From contig OZ021722.1 of NCBI GenBank assembly GCA_963978545.1, positions 992,001-1,056,000 of the forward strand: 64,000 bases of DNA, given 5' to 3'. The notes under the pieces are model-generated. The model saw only the letters and a list, made by a program, of their open reading frames with translations, ran no database searches and was not told where the DNA came from. Position numbers and translations under genes: made by a program. Below are positions 9,726-22,072 of the stretch, piece by piece; position 1 is the stretch's first letter; the number at the start of each line of letters is the position of its first letter. This stretch comes from Linyphia triangularis (taxonomy: Eukaryota > Arthropoda > Arachnida > Araneae > Linyphiidae).

Positions 9726-11399
9726 TTAAGTTTTAAGTATGGAGAACTGCTTTTACTTCACTTAAAATGGGTTTTCATGTTAACGGATTATTTACAATTT
9801 TCATTCATCTGAATTGAAAGGGCCAGTTAGGCAATATTTTTGGCGTTACATTGTCCAAAGAAAGAAACACCTTCAAAACGGTGATTTTGACAATTTACTT
9901 TTCGTTAATCCTTTCTTGTAAATGAATCGGAGAAGAGGAGATAAACGGTCGTTGATGAGCGATACTCAAGAGAAGAGAACTCTGTGTTGACGACATTCAT
10001 TTTTCAAATTTTTACGCCTTTAGAGCATTTTTATGTGTTTCAAAGTTGAAGATGTTTAGAACACCTTAAGAAGCATTACCACAGCGATTTTGATCAAAAT
10101 CGTTAGAGCCGTTTTTTTAGCAATCATTGAAAAACACGATTTTTTTCAATGGCAGTAACCTTATGTACAGTATGGGGGGGGGGGGGGAATGGCTATATCT
10201 TAGGTTCTAATAATCGCAGAATCTTGCGGTTTGCACCAAAATGTTTTGTTTACAATTTTCTACATGTCTGGTGCAAAATGTTTTTTCTTAGGGGGTTGTA
10301 CATTAAGTAAATTTAACTCTATCTTTAAAAATTTCAGTACGAACTCCTGCTTTTTTTTATGTTTTCATTCTATTTAGAATACTTCGTTTCCCCCTATATA
10401 CCAAATTTCCGTTCATTATGTTGATAAACACTTCACTTATGAGCGGCTACTGTGTTAACATATGGCTATTTGAAAGTAAATATAAAAAATTGGATTTGGA
10501 TAGTGGCTCATTTGTCATAGCGATACATCTGATCAAAGGATGTTTCAAAAGGAATCACAAACTTTTGAAATGTACACCGATTTACAATATTGATTGTAAA
10601 TCGGTGTAAAATTCGATTTTCTTTTATTTCTCCACGTTTTAGAACACCCTGATTTCAAAAAAGTGATATAGCAAAAAATGTCTGTCTGTATGTGTATCTG
10701 TGGTCAGCGTAACTCCCGAACAAATTGACCTACGATGCTCAAATTTGGCGTGCGGGTTGGTGATGGTAAAAAGGACCTACTATTAAGATTTTCGTCAAAA
10801 TCGAGCATGCGTATAGGGTAGCTGCCAATGAAAAATCATGTTTTTCAGTAATTGCTAAAAAAACGGCTATAACGATTTTACTCAAAATCGCTGTGGTAAT
10901 GACTCTTAAGAGGCATTGCACGTAAAAATCGAGCAATGACGAGCCATCACAGTCTCACAATTTCATTTCCCCCCCCCTTATGTTATCTTACCGTAGGTAA
11001 GAGTAAATCTGAAATATTTTAACTATACTTTTTTTTTTGTAGTTATGGTGGTGGGGAGGGTTAAAGTGTGAAATATGCGTGTCTTAGAATTTTTTTTTTT
11101 TTTTTTTTTTTTTTTTTCATTCTTATTGTTTTGTAATTTAAGTTATGACTGGGTTTGAAGGGCTTCAGATAATGTTTTTTTTTTTTTACTAACAGCTTAT
11201 ATAACTTGTATATTAGCACCTCAAGGTGAAAATTCACTTGTAGATAGTCGGGGTCCGAGCAAGAATTAATTAAGCTTGGAGCCAGTTGGAACAATCCTTT
11301 GAAAAATCATAAAATCGTATTCGCTTCAATGCAGTTATATTTTAATATGTATTTTCTCGAACATTTTTGATTCTTCAAAAAGGTTCTTCCATATTGTTA

Positions 11400-11861
11400 A
11401 ACTACTATGTTGAGGCAACAATTTTGTTGCGAATTTTCCACAGAGGCAATGATGGCACAGTTTTTATTAGATAAAAACTATTATTTATTCGCTCTTCAAA
11501 GGCACACAAAATTTAATCGAAGAACAGTGCAATCAATATCAAGCTTCAACACAAGCTTCAATTGCAACAACTTCGAATTCGGCGATAATTCAAGTCAGGC
11601 ACACTCAAAGAGTTCAGCTTTCATTGAGTTCCAAAGTCAAACTGAAAACTTTCCCAATCTGAGATCTTATTTATACAGGCGCGTGAGAACCTTCTCGAAC
11701 CATCCAGCCAGCTCGTCAAATAAATGAAACATCTCGATTGCTTTAGGTGTTGCCACCTTTTATAACCTGTATTATCGCTGTTAATAGATAAAATAAATTA
11801 CAATAGAATTTTAAAATAATACGTCACTATTTACAACTATGTACAGGGAGTTTGTGTAACA
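11400..11861 (-). repeat. Solo-LTR-like repeat (LTR-B), copy 1
   Basis: On the minus strand it starts TGTTACACAAAC at 11861 and contains AGGTGGCAACACC and a TATA-like GTATAAATAAG. It ends near the GCCATCATTGCCTC block. Other copies are at 15026-15698, 22073-22770 and 39285-39620. The promoter-like TATA box and TGTTAC start suggest an LTR, but no internal region is present in the window. Confidence 0.6.
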
Positions 11862-12533
11862 ATATTATGTAAACAGTATACGTGTAGGAGCTTCGAGCCA
11901 GCTGGATCAATCCTTTGAAATACCATAAAATCGTGTCTGCGTCGAAACTAGTTTCACTTGAAATTGAATTTTCTCGAAAATATTTGAACATTTAAAAAAT
12001 GTTCTTGCATATTGTAAAAGTACTATGTTGAGACAACAATTTCATGTAAGCAGCATATATGTTGGAGGTCGGAGCAAGCAGAAATAATGTTCTGAAACAA
12101 TACAAAAAAGCACATGGGGTCATGTTTGGGCCCCTTTACTCTGAGGCTCCGAGCTCCTTCAACGAATATTAACGCTTAGATTCTCATTACATGGGGGTGT
12201 TTAGTGACTTTGCACAAAAAATTCCTTTAAATCATACCAAAGTCAAGATTTATTGTATTTTTAAAATTGGGTTTTTTACGAAAAAGCGCCGTTTAATTTT
12301 TTTGGGAGGGGGGGGGGGGGCGACTAAGCTGTTAGCCCCCTCCAAAAAAAAATTCTGAACCCCTTCAAACGCAGTCCTAAGTTCAATTATAAAACAGCAA
12401 GAATGCCAACAATTTTTTTCTAAGACACGCATATTTCCCACTTTGACCGTGTATAACTCTAAAAATAAAAAAAGATATACCCAAAATATTTCAGATGTAT
12501 TCTTTCCAAGGGTAAGGTAACATAAGAAGAAGG

Positions 12534-12564
<31 letters not shown>

Positions 12565-12990
12565 ATGAAATTCTGAGTCGCTGATGTCCGCAATCTTGGT
12601 GATCTTGCTCTATTTTTACGTGTAATGGCTCTTAAGGTGTTGTAATCATCACCACCTCCGAAATCCCCGTAAAAATGGTTCAATGGATTCAAAAGTTGAA
12701 AAACGAACTTCTTTAACACAGAGTTTTCTTTCCTTTCATCAACGATCGTTTTTTCTTCTTTGCTCAGTTTCACTTACAAGAAAGGAAAATATAAGAATTA
12801 TCGATAAATATATCGCCAAAATCATGCTTTCGGCGGATTTTTTTTTTCAAAGACCCACACAAGAATTATCGCAAATATATCTCCGAACTGTCCATTTTTA
12901 CTAAATGAATGATGAAAATAGAAATACGGTCAATGACACAATCCACGTCAGTATTGTAGAGTAATTGAAAGCTGTGCGATGGTCCCCTAG

Positions 12991-13729
12991 TTAACCGCAT
13001 CAAATATACATCTTATAACACTGACGCACGGGACACGTCTCTCGCGTCGGTGGATAATAAATGTATATTTGACCACGGCTATACTCGATCACGTGTTCAC
13101 AAGTTCACTTACACGGCTACCGCAATCACATTTTTTAATACAGTCTGGATGGAATAGTTTGTGGAATGGGCATTGAGCAACGGCTGAAAAGTGCAGAGCT
13201 GATAGTACTACGCTAATATTTTGTGCTTATTTACATTTGTAAATTCAAATGGTTATTTAAACGAATTAATGTGCCAATTTATTACATAATGTTGTTGGTT
13301 TATTTTTTTAATTAAAATCATTTCTTTCAATTACGTATCTTATATGTTTAAAATAAGTTTATAATTGTATAATTTCACTAAAGGGAAGTCTTATAAGTAA
13401 GCAAACTTTAACCTAATGTAATGTTTTGTGGTAATGTTAATTTATCGATTGCATGATTCATGGATTAAACCTAAAGTCATCTTTCAAAGAAAGAAATTAA
13501 AAAAAAAAAAAATCTAAACATTTTCATTTGTCGAAAATCTATTTCATTCTTAAAACTACTAAAATTATACATTTTTTATACCGATCGGCCATTCTTTCAA
13601 AAAGTGGAGTAGGCATTCAGCGCCACCTGCTGAGTTTTTAAGTGATTGCATCAGCCGAGAACGCGATCGAGTGCAGCTGTGATTTGACCTTGTTAAATTA
13701 TTTTTCCATGTAACTAGACAACAAACTAA
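12991..13729. other. No gene or recognised repeat
   Basis: AT-rich sequence with short poly-A runs. No supported open frame and no similarity to other parts of the window were noticed. Confidence 0.5.
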
Positions 13730-15020
13730 TCTATAATAATAAAACAAGCTGTCTGTGGGTCGTTCGTAGAAAGCTACTTCAAATTGGAGTAAAGCTCTGA
13801 AATTTTCAACACAACAAGTTTTGGCCTTTTAATTGAACATATGTTAAACATAATGTTAAAATTTTAATTAGTTCCTTTTAATTAATTTTTTAATTAATTT
13901 GTTTTTTACTAAGCGACATCAAACAGAGATGCAGCTCCAAAATTTTCAACATAAGTAGTTTTGGCCTTCTAATTGTATACATCACAAACAGAATGTTACA
14001 ATTTAAATTAATTCTTTTTTAATTAATTTTTTTATTAATTAATGAATATGTTACAAAATGTCTTCTGGTAAGGCTACAGCTCTGAAATTTTTAACATAAG
14101 TAGTTTTGGCCTTCTAATTGGACTTATGAAAAGCAGAATTTTAAATTTTTATTTAGTTCTTTTTTAATTAATTTTTTTAATTAATTAATATATATTTTAC
14201 AAAACGATTTCTAATAGAGCTACAGTTCTGAAATTTTCAACATTAGTTATGTCCTTCCAATTGGACATTTAAAAAAAGAGAGTTAAAAAATTTCATTTGT
14301 TGTTTAATTTTTTTTAGTAAGAAATATTTTACAAAACGATTTCTAATTGGGCTGCAGTTCTGAAATTTTCACAAATAGTTGTGGCCTTCTGATTAGACTT
14401 TTGGAAAACAAAATTTTAAAGTTTTATTTGTTTTTTAATTAATTTTTTTTTATTAATTAAATAATATTTTACAAAATGATTTCTAGTTGGGCAACAGTTC
14501 TGAAATTTTTAACACAAGTAGTTTTGGCCCTCTAATTGAAAACAAGAAGAATTTGACAAAAAGAAGGTTAAAATTTAATTTTTTTTTCGTGAATTTTTTT
14601 TTAATATTTTTACGTAAAGCGACTTCTAATTGGCCTAGAAAGTTGCAATATAAGTAATTTTGGCCTTTTAATTTTGCTTTTTAAAAGCATCACGTGTTAA
14701 AAATACTTATAATATTAAGGCTTTACGTAGCAATTAGATTTTAGTGAGGGAAACGAGCTTATGCTTAAGCAGCAATGAACCTTCCAGCGAGAGAAGCGAG
14801 CCTATTCTTGCATAGCAATGAATCGTTCAACGAATGAAGTAAGCCTGTGCTCAAATGTCAACGAACTTTTCTGCAAATGAAGCAAGCTCGATTTTGCATA
14901 GCGATGAACCTTCCTGCGAGCGAAGAGCCAAAAACTTGGATCTATACACCAATGACGGATTTTCGCCTCACAGCTAGCTAAAATATTGCACACGTTAAAA
15001 TTTCGTAGCGAAGCACGGGT
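13730..15020 (+). mobile_element. Helitron-like non-autonomous repeat, copy 1
   Basis: It begins TCTATAATAATAAAAC after an A and ends with GCGAAGCACGGGT, but the terminal CTAG seen in copies 2-4 has been lost at the junction with LTR-B. The interior holds about seven degenerate units of 115-130 bp (each with GAAATTTTCAACA, AGTTTTGGCCTTCTAATTG and an AT-rich TTAATTAA tract). These are followed by shorter units containing CATAGCAATGAAC and GCGAGCGAAG. There are no terminal inverted repeats and no TSD. TC start, CTAG end and A/T flanks fit Helitrons; no Rep/helicase is present. Confidence 0.58.
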
Positions 15021-15025
15021 ATTTC

Positions 15026-15698
15026 CTTAGAGGCAATAACGGCACAGTTTTTATTAAATAAAATCTATAATTTATTCACTTCAAAAACTCACAAAATCTA
15101 TTCAAAGACAACAGTGTAATCACTCACAAGCTTCTGTAAGAACAACTTCGAATACAGCGATTATACAAGTTCACTCCTGTAGGTAAATAAGGCTATCAGC
15201 TTTCATCAAAATCCGAAGTCAAACTGTCTGTCGATTTAGCTGCTGTCAAATTTAGAGAGGCGCGTCAAAACCTTCTCGAAATATCCAGCCAACTCGTCAA
15301 ATAAAGCTTGGCGTCCACTATCGCTAAGCAGAGCAGATCAGAGCGGAGTGGATTAGAGCCAATTACAAGACTGCCAATGTCTACTGTAGCCCGAGACTCG
15401 AGCTACAATGGACGTTGGCAGCCTTGTAATTGGCTGTCAATGTCCATCGTAACACGAGACTCGTGCTACAGTAGACATTGGCAGTCTTGTAATTGGCTCT
15501 AGTCCACTCCGCTCTGATCTGCTCTACGATAGTGGACGCCAAGTTTTAAAGAAACATCTCGAAATTTCCCGATTGTTTTAAGTGTTGCCACCTTTTTTCT
15601 AACCTGTAATATCGCTGTTAATAAATAAAATAAAATACAATAGAATTTTAAATTAATACGTCACTACTTACAATTATATACAGAATATTTTTGTAACA
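15026..15698 (-). repeat. LTR-B copy 2, split by a palindromic MITE
   Basis: The minus-strand start TGTTACAAAAATA at 15698 and the shared GGTGGCAACACTT and CAGCGATATTACAGG blocks identify the family. A 240-bp palindromic element interrupts it at 15307-15546. Comparison with 11690-11735 shows the uninterrupted sequence. Confidence 0.6.
15307..15546. mobile_element. Palindromic MITE with nested inverted repeats
   Basis: Termini are CTTGGCGTCCACTATCG and its complement. The arms continue with GCAGAGCAGATCAGAGCGGAGT and GCCAATTACAAGACTGCC-type blocks on both sides, and the centre carries a second copy of the inverted unit. Flanking TAAAG (15302-15306 and 15547-15551) is a likely 5-bp duplication. 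The LTR-B copy at 11690 gives the empty site. A 64-codon frame inside is a by-product of the palindrome. Confidence 0.85.
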
Positions 15699-16374
15699 AT
15701 TGTTACAAAATTATATTCCATGTACGAGAATAATGAAGAGCGAAAATATCACGTGCATCATCCAAAGAATTGTCAGTAGCGGTTTTTCTAATTTTACTGA
15801 TTATATTTATTACATTACAGCGAAACATTTGTCTTTTGACAACTGCTTGTTTGTAATTTCACATGAAACACAATGAAATGTGCGAAATTTCGATGGTTTG
15901 TCTTTTAAATTTAATTGCAAAAACTATTATATTTCTTTGAGATTTTTTTTACTCGTCCCATTTAACGGTACGAGATTTTTCCTATTTTTTTAAACTTCTA
16001 CCTCTATTCTGGCTTATACTTTCTTCTTAGCACACTGTACTGATTTTTACGGTGGATAATTTTTTTAAAGCGTTACTTATTGAGAATTCGCAAAAACGGA
16101 AAAAAAAAAAAAAAAAAAACGCACAAACAAAAAGAAACGCACACATATAAACAAAAACAAACATTCTCACACAAGTGCACAAAAACCAACGCACATAAAA
16201 ACAAACACACACAGTTATAAAAATAAATACACACACACATACAAAAAATATACTCATAAAAACAAAATTAAACACACACACATTTTCAGTTGAGGTTAAT
16301 TATGAGAATCCAGTAGCCAATTGAGTAAATTATTGGAATCAGAACTTTTGAAAAACGTTTCACTACATAAGTAA
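15699..16374. other. No gene; AT-rich with an AC-rich cryptic simple repeat
   Basis: At 16098-16283 a run of A is followed by interrupted CACA and ACAAA motifs. This produces a spurious Val/Cys/Phe-rich frame on the minus strand. Nothing else is recognised. Confidence 0.6.
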
Positions 16375-16665
16375 CTAGGGATGTGGAACCCATCGCACAA
16401 CTTTTAATTACCCTATAATATCGGATTTTGCATTAAAATTTATAGTGTTATTTACCGTTTTTATATTTTCACTCATTCAAATAAAAATGCTTAGTTTGGT
16501 GAAAAAAAAAAAAAAAAATAATAATAATAACATGTCCCTACCAAGATGGCGAAAATAGCGATGTTGTTCAATAGGCATTACTTTGTCCTTTCTTGTGCAT
16601 GAAACATAAAAAAACTCATTTTTGATGGGCGATGCTCAAAGGCTGAGACCAAAACGTGGAGAAAT

Positions 16666-16702
<37 letters not shown>

Positions 16703-18011
16703 CCGAATGCTATACTTTCATTACCCTATGTAAACGTATGAGTGATTGAAAGTAAAAAATGAATAGCTTTGAATTGTAGTAAATTCGGCTCATTTTTAAT
16801 TGCACAATTTTTTGAGGATCACAACTTGATAAGGACTGTTTAATCTCCTAAGTATTTATTTTTTGTTTGGAGTACTTTACTTTCAGTTTATGATAAAACT
16901 AGAATAAAAAAAACCTTGGTTGATAAAAGAATATCATTTCTAAAATACTTGAAAAAAAGTATCAGGAACTGAAATCCAATTCAATTCTTTTTCACTCTCA
17001 ATTTTCAAAGAAAAATTCAACAAAAGATTGATGAGCAACCTTCAGGATTTTTTTTTTTAAAGTGCATCGAGTTACAAAAAAAAAAAAAACTATTTTTTTT
17101 CCCTTTTTTTTTAAAGGATATTATTCACTTGGCAGTTAAATGTGCGAACTCATAAATCGTGAAAGACGTCTGTCCTTTATAATAGCGAATATTTTTTTCG
17201 AATAAGAAATATTTCTTGGTCCAAGTTTCGAATTAAAAGCTGTTGATGTGACAGCGTTTTCAATTAATATCATGAAAACTAATAAGTGTCATAAGAGGAT
17301 CCGATATCTTAGAAGGCTATGTTAAATTAAATAAGTTTGTGCTCTCACGAAACAAAGATAATTTTTTTAGCATATCTTATTTAAATATTTAAGAATACTT
17401 AAAAGGGGAATAATATATATTTTTTCAAAAGTTTACGTAGAATTCTTTTGTGTTCAATTTCCTTTATGTTACATTGGATAATAAAAGTATTGTCTTCGGT
17501 AAAAGAAAAAATTGTGATTTTTCCCCCCATTCCGCATGCGCATAAATTGAAAAATTGATATCCATTGAAAAAATTAAGTTTTTCAATAATTGTTCAAAAA
17601 TGGTTATACAGATTTTTAAATAGCTGTGGTGATGTTAAGGTGTTCTAAACATTTATACCTCTGAAATTCCAGTAAAAATGCTGTAAAGCCGTAAAAAGTT
17701 AATAAAACAACAACAAATATCTTCAACACAAAGCCCTTGTCCACAACTTCCCTTGAGCTACGCTAATCCAACGACACTTTTTCTTCTCTCCTCTGCTTCA
17801 TTTTCAAGAAAGGATAACTACTGAAAAATATATCGCAATATTGTCAGCGGTATCTTTTTTAAAGTCGCATATAAGAATTATTTCCAAAAATGCAGTCTAA
17901 CAGGCAATTTTTTTTTTTAAATGAATAATGTGAATATAAAAACGGTAAGTAATGTCAATTCACGTCTGTATAATAGTGTTATTGAAAGTTATGCGTTGTT
18001 CCACACCTTAG
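16375..18011. mobile_element. Foldback element family A, copy 2
   Basis: The left end CTAGGGATGTGGAAC and the right end GTTCCACACCTTAG are inverted copies. The arms also share CGCACAACTTT, ACCGTTTTTATATTTTCAC and a TCCTTTCTTG block, extending several hundred bases with poly-A/T interruptions. It is about 1.6 kb and non-coding. Copy 1 is at 9000 and copy 3 at 40034. TSD is not clear. Confidence 0.65.
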
Positions 18012-19376
18012 TTTAAAAACCGGTCAAAAAATTTCTTTAAGAAATTAAAGTTAAAATATTTATAGAAACAAGTAAGTATACTTATTTCTGTCCGTCCTTA
18101 AAAAACGTAAACAGCAACAACAAAAAATGTAAACGGCAAATAGAACATTATTTTAAGATTTTTGGGTGTAAAGAGTACCTAAAGAGGTAAAAAAAAAAAA
18201 AAATTATGCCAGTCAAATGGAAACTGGATTGTGACAATCACAACAAGATAACACGACGAAGGTCCGTTTACACATTCCATTTAATAACATAACACGACTA
18301 AGACTCGTTTCACACTCTCTAGTTTCAGCATAGAATAACATAACATGGCTAAGGTTTCGTTTCACACTATTCAGTTTTCAACGGACGGCAAAAAAAGGAC
18401 GGAGACATTCTTTTTTAAAGAAATGAAGGGATTCTTTCATAAAATCGGTGGCAAAAAAAATCTTATCCGGCGACAGGTTAGTATATAAATAAAAGACGAT
18501 GGGAAATATTGAGGTTTTTATTACACTTGTGGAAGACCTGTGCTGTGGCACAAATTTGTTGACACCTTCAATGACAGAAATGGAAAGCATCTCAACTGCT
18601 TGTTCACAATTCCTAAATTGGGCGTTTATGCGCTGCAGGGCATCTATGAATTTTCATATAGTTGAAGGCCATAGTTAGACTTTCAGTTTTGAATCAGTTT
18701 GACTTTTCACTTTGAACATTATTTATTTATTTTTTTGAGGGGCATGTTCCTATAATACATACGAATAATAAGTACCTACAGAGCAGATTTTTGCAAAAAT
18801 AGTATATTTAATAGCTGAAATATTGTAGAGTGGAAAACAATACTTTTTACAAGTCTCTATATGATGATTGTGTCTGCAATAATAAATTTTGCAAACAAAG
18901 CTGCAACAATGAAAGGTACGATAGTTTATTTTAACAAAGCTTTTATTCAGATCAGGACAAATAAGAACCGCTAATTTTACGTTCATCGGAGATTTGTCTT
19001 GAAATAAGTGCTATTCCTTGTAAGAAAACGCTGCGATTTTTAGCTGATTTATAGAATGGAATTTCCATTGGAAGTAGCGATAAAGCGCAAATATCATCCA
19101 TAACTTCCAACGGGGAGACAGAACTTAGGGGGAGTGAAACGTAGCAAGAGGGATCACATACGCCGAGATGCTGGAAGGAAGACCAGATTATTCACCGCCT
19201 GGTGCATTGCCATCAACCAGCTCAAATCAACTGCCACCCTAATCATCATCAAGGACCGAAAAAACAGCGGGAAGTGGAAACGAGTCAAACGCTGTTTCAC
19301 CAGCTAAAAAGGACAAACGATTTGTGACTATACTTATCCCTCTATTTTGCTATGACTTCCTTAATATAATAGACGA
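18012..19376. other. No gene recognised; one short tandem repeat
   Basis: Apart from the tandem repeat at 18248-18375 the stretch is unremarkable. A 70-codon minus frame at 18378-18590 and a 78-codon one at 18750-18986 match nothing I recognise. The block 19130-19320 is richer in GC and might be an old coding fragment, but it has no clear frame. Confidence 0.45.
18248..18375. repeat. Three degenerate tandem units of about 45-52 bp
   Basis: Each unit has (A/G)ATAACAC(G)AC, AAG(G/A)(T/C)(C/T)CGTTT and ACAC(A/T) blocks. They start near 18248, 18286 and 18338. Confidence 0.65.
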
Positions 19377-20167
19377 CTAGCTGAATACCCGAGCTTCGCA
19401 ACGAAATGTGAACATGTGCAATATTTTAGCTATCTGTGAGTCTCCCGTTGCGGAAATCTGTCATTCGTGTTTTGGACCCAGTTTTTGGCGCTTCGCTCGC
19501 AGGAAGGTTCATCGTTACGCAAAATCGAGCTCGCTTCGTTCGCTGAAAAGTCAATGGACACATATAATTTCACTCGTTAAAAGGTTCATTGCTATGCAAG
19601 CATAAGCCCGTTTCGCTAGCTGAAAGTCTCTTTGCTGAGTAAACTTAAGCTCGCTTCACTCACTAAAATCTAATTGCTACGTAAAGACTTAATATTTGAA
19701 GCCTCTCCCTTGTCAAGTAAAAAAAAAAATCCTCGTTAATACAATAATAAAGCACGCCTTTAAGATTATTTTAACACGTGTTTGTGGAAAGCAAAATTAA
19801 AGGCTAAAACTACTTATGAGACTACTACTTTCAGAGATCTAGGCCTTTTCGAAGTAACTTTTTGTGAAAAAATTAATTGAAAAACAAATTAAAATTATTA
19901 CATTCATTTTGTCAGTCCAATTATAAGGCCAAAACTACTTGTGTTGAAAATTTCAGAAATGCAGCCCAATTACAAAATTTTTTGTAAAATATTTATTAAT
20001 TAATTAAAAAATAACTAATTTAAATTGTAACATTCTGTTTGTGATCAATACAATTAGAAGGCCAAAACTACTTATGTTGAAAATTTCAGAGCTGTACTCC
20101 AAGTTTAATTAGGTTTCTATAGATCCACAGATAGACAGATACACAGCTTGTTTTATTATTATCTATA
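19377..20167 (-). mobile_element. Helitron-like repeat, copy 2 (shortened)
   Basis: On the minus strand it runs from an AATAATAAAACAAGC head near 20165 to a terminal CTAG at 19377-19380, followed by T. The tail carries GCGAAGCTCGGGT and the conserved CATAGC/GCGAAGCG short units. Only about three of the 120-bp internal units remain. Confidence 0.58.
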
Positions 20168-21571
20168 GTATATTGACTGGTTACGATGAAATTAGTGTGA
20201 CCTACCAGGTAATATAAAACCTACAATAGTGTAACAGTTACTTATTAGTTTTAGTAGATATGGACAGGCGCGTAGCCAGGGGGGTGGAATAAAGTGATAT
20301 ATTCCATCTCGAAATTATGAGTTGACATTTATAAAAAAATACACAGTGAATTTTACAGCTCGCTATTTTTATTATATTCCCAAGCTCACGGAGTTTAATG
20401 CTACAAGTAATACAATTGCAAAACATCACACACGACGATGACTATGATAAGATAGCTTTATGTCGATAGCTTGTACCTTTAGTGTAACCAGATTCCTCTC
20501 ACACAAAAAACTACAATTTGGTTTGGAATTTCCAACTATTTATTTCTGTCACTTATAAAGTGCACAGCCACATACGCCTCGTATACGTAATTCTAGCCAT
20601 ATACGTAATTCTGAGCATCGAGAAGAATACGGGATACAAATCTTCTACCCATCTCTCTCTCCCCCACACCAACGAGAGCACATTGAGGCCACGACAAACT
20701 TTTTATGTGCACCAGCTCCCATTAGGTGCATACTGATATTTGGTGAACCGTACTCAAAATCCACCGGTCATGAGCTCGATTCTTTATCACTAGGCTCCCT
20801 ATATTACTGCAATTACACACAAAAAAGAAATTTTGTCGTATTGCCGTCTATGCTTTATTTACTTCAAGATAGATTCTTCGTAAACGTTACATTGTTGGCA
20901 ACTGTGTAATGTAAACAGCTTATCAAAGTACTCGCCATAGTACATTCAAAAAGTGTTCTTCCCGACACTTTTTGTAAGTCGCAGTGCCATTTTTATATTC
21001 GTTACTTTCATGACCCTTAAGAAATGACTCGAATGTTTTCAAAAGAAGTTCACTACGGCAATTGCAATCACAATTGTCGTAGTTTATATATTTTAGATCT
21101 TCTGGATGTGGCTTTAGGAGTTTTCCAAATAATGGAAAATTTCGCTGACTCGAAACACCTTTTACTACTCTCATCAGTCCAAATCCTGCTGCAGCAATAT
21201 TCTAACGCATTATCACTTTCGAATAGCTCCTGTCACAAGAAATATCCATTTTAAACACCAGACGTTTCGTTCCAAGCATTCAGTATTATGTATAATGTTA
21301 TGTCCGTTTTAACATTCACTGATCGAATAAGAAGTGACGTCACGCTCGAAAGTGAAGGTATTGATCACACGGCCAGACAAAGATCTCATTTTTATGAATG
21401 GAATCGCTTAATGAATGGATCACGCCCTTCGCACAAAAGCAGTCCAATAATTTCTCTGCGTCACAGCTATGGAATGGGTTGAATGGAAGAAAAAAAATGA
21501 ATGATCGTTGAAGGGGATCGAAGAAGACAGAAATGTCGCGCTAATGTCTGATTAATTAATTTTTTTTTAAA
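20168..21571. other. No gene recognised
   Basis: At 20264-20284 the sequence ACAGGCGCGTAGCCAGGGG resembles one end of a hAT-type element, but no partner end is found. At 21055-21085 a short palindrome (ACGGCAATTGCAATC then its near-complement) lies in overlapping opposite-strand frames that I do not recognise. Confidence 0.4.
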
Positions 21572-21975
21572 AGGAAGTCCTAGTAATGATCATTCCTTAC
21601 ACTCGCTATGTTATAATCTTCTAGTCTAGTGCATTTAGAAACTACTTTGTATAACCACCTTGACATTCTGCGAGTAGGTACCGAAAATGAAATGATGTAA
21701 ATTAAATTCTCGAAAGCAGCGTCTAATATATTTTATTTTACATTTGAAAATTCTTACGTTAATGCCTATGCAGTTGCTCTACCTGGTTTAGTCATTTGCT
21801 GTTTTAATTTTCATTTAAAATAGATAGACATTAAATAAAAAACAATTTATGACATTTCATGAAGTGATCATTTTCGTACCAAATTTCAAGTTTTTATACC
21901 AAGTTGTAGTTTCTAAATGCGGTGAAAATTGTAACATAAGAAGTATAGGGAATGATCCTAATACGGTTGAAGTTA
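21572..21975. mobile_element. MITE1 (foldback MITE), copy a
   Basis: The left arm starts AGGAAGTCCTAGTAATGATC and continues with CTCGCTATGTTATAATC, GTGCATTTAGAAACTAC and a GCCTATGCAG core. The right arm is inverted, with TTTCGTACCAAATTTCAAG, AGTTTCTAAATG and GGGAATGATCCTAATAC. Other copies: 25391-26955, 35086-35238, 41171-41517, 49250-50503, 51828-52184 and 61700-61834. Confidence 0.72.
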
Positions 21976-22072
21976 TTTTAACTACTGATCCTGTTTAAAT
22001 CAGTCTGTAGAAATAGTATCACACTATTCATAATATTACAAATCCCAAATCCCAAATATAAATTATCCCAAA

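Larger units (their letters stand above)
9000..12990. mobile_element. Foldback element family A, copy 1, with nested insertions
   Basis: The left end (GGGTGTGGAACATCGCAC at about 9004) is the complement of the right end ending GGTCCCCTAG at 12990. The same ends bound 16375-18011 and start 40034. Internal inverted pairs are also visible: 10075-10165 against 10828-10905, and 10870-11093 against 12418-12640 (sharing AAATATGCGTGTCTTAGAA). A perfect 16-bp hairpin lies at 10573-10608. A TTAA-bounded element (9164-9725) and an LTR-B copy (11400-11861) sit inside. No transposase is seen. Confidence 0.65.

Noticed and set aside
11407..11727. 106-codon plus frame
   Set aside because: It lies within an LTR-B copy and is not open in the other copies.
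15308..15502. 64-codon plus frame with repeated CNWL
   Set aside because: Generated by the palindromic MITE; the repeats come from its internal inverted units.
16027..16281. 84-codon Val/Cys/Phe-rich minus frame resembling a membrane protein
   Set aside because: It is a reading of an AC-rich simple repeat and a poly-A run.
19408..19605. Frame with FARRKVHRYAKSS that recurs at 14802-14993
   Set aside because: The similarity comes from the Helitron-like tandem tail. Frames are not maintained in all copies and no known domain is seen.
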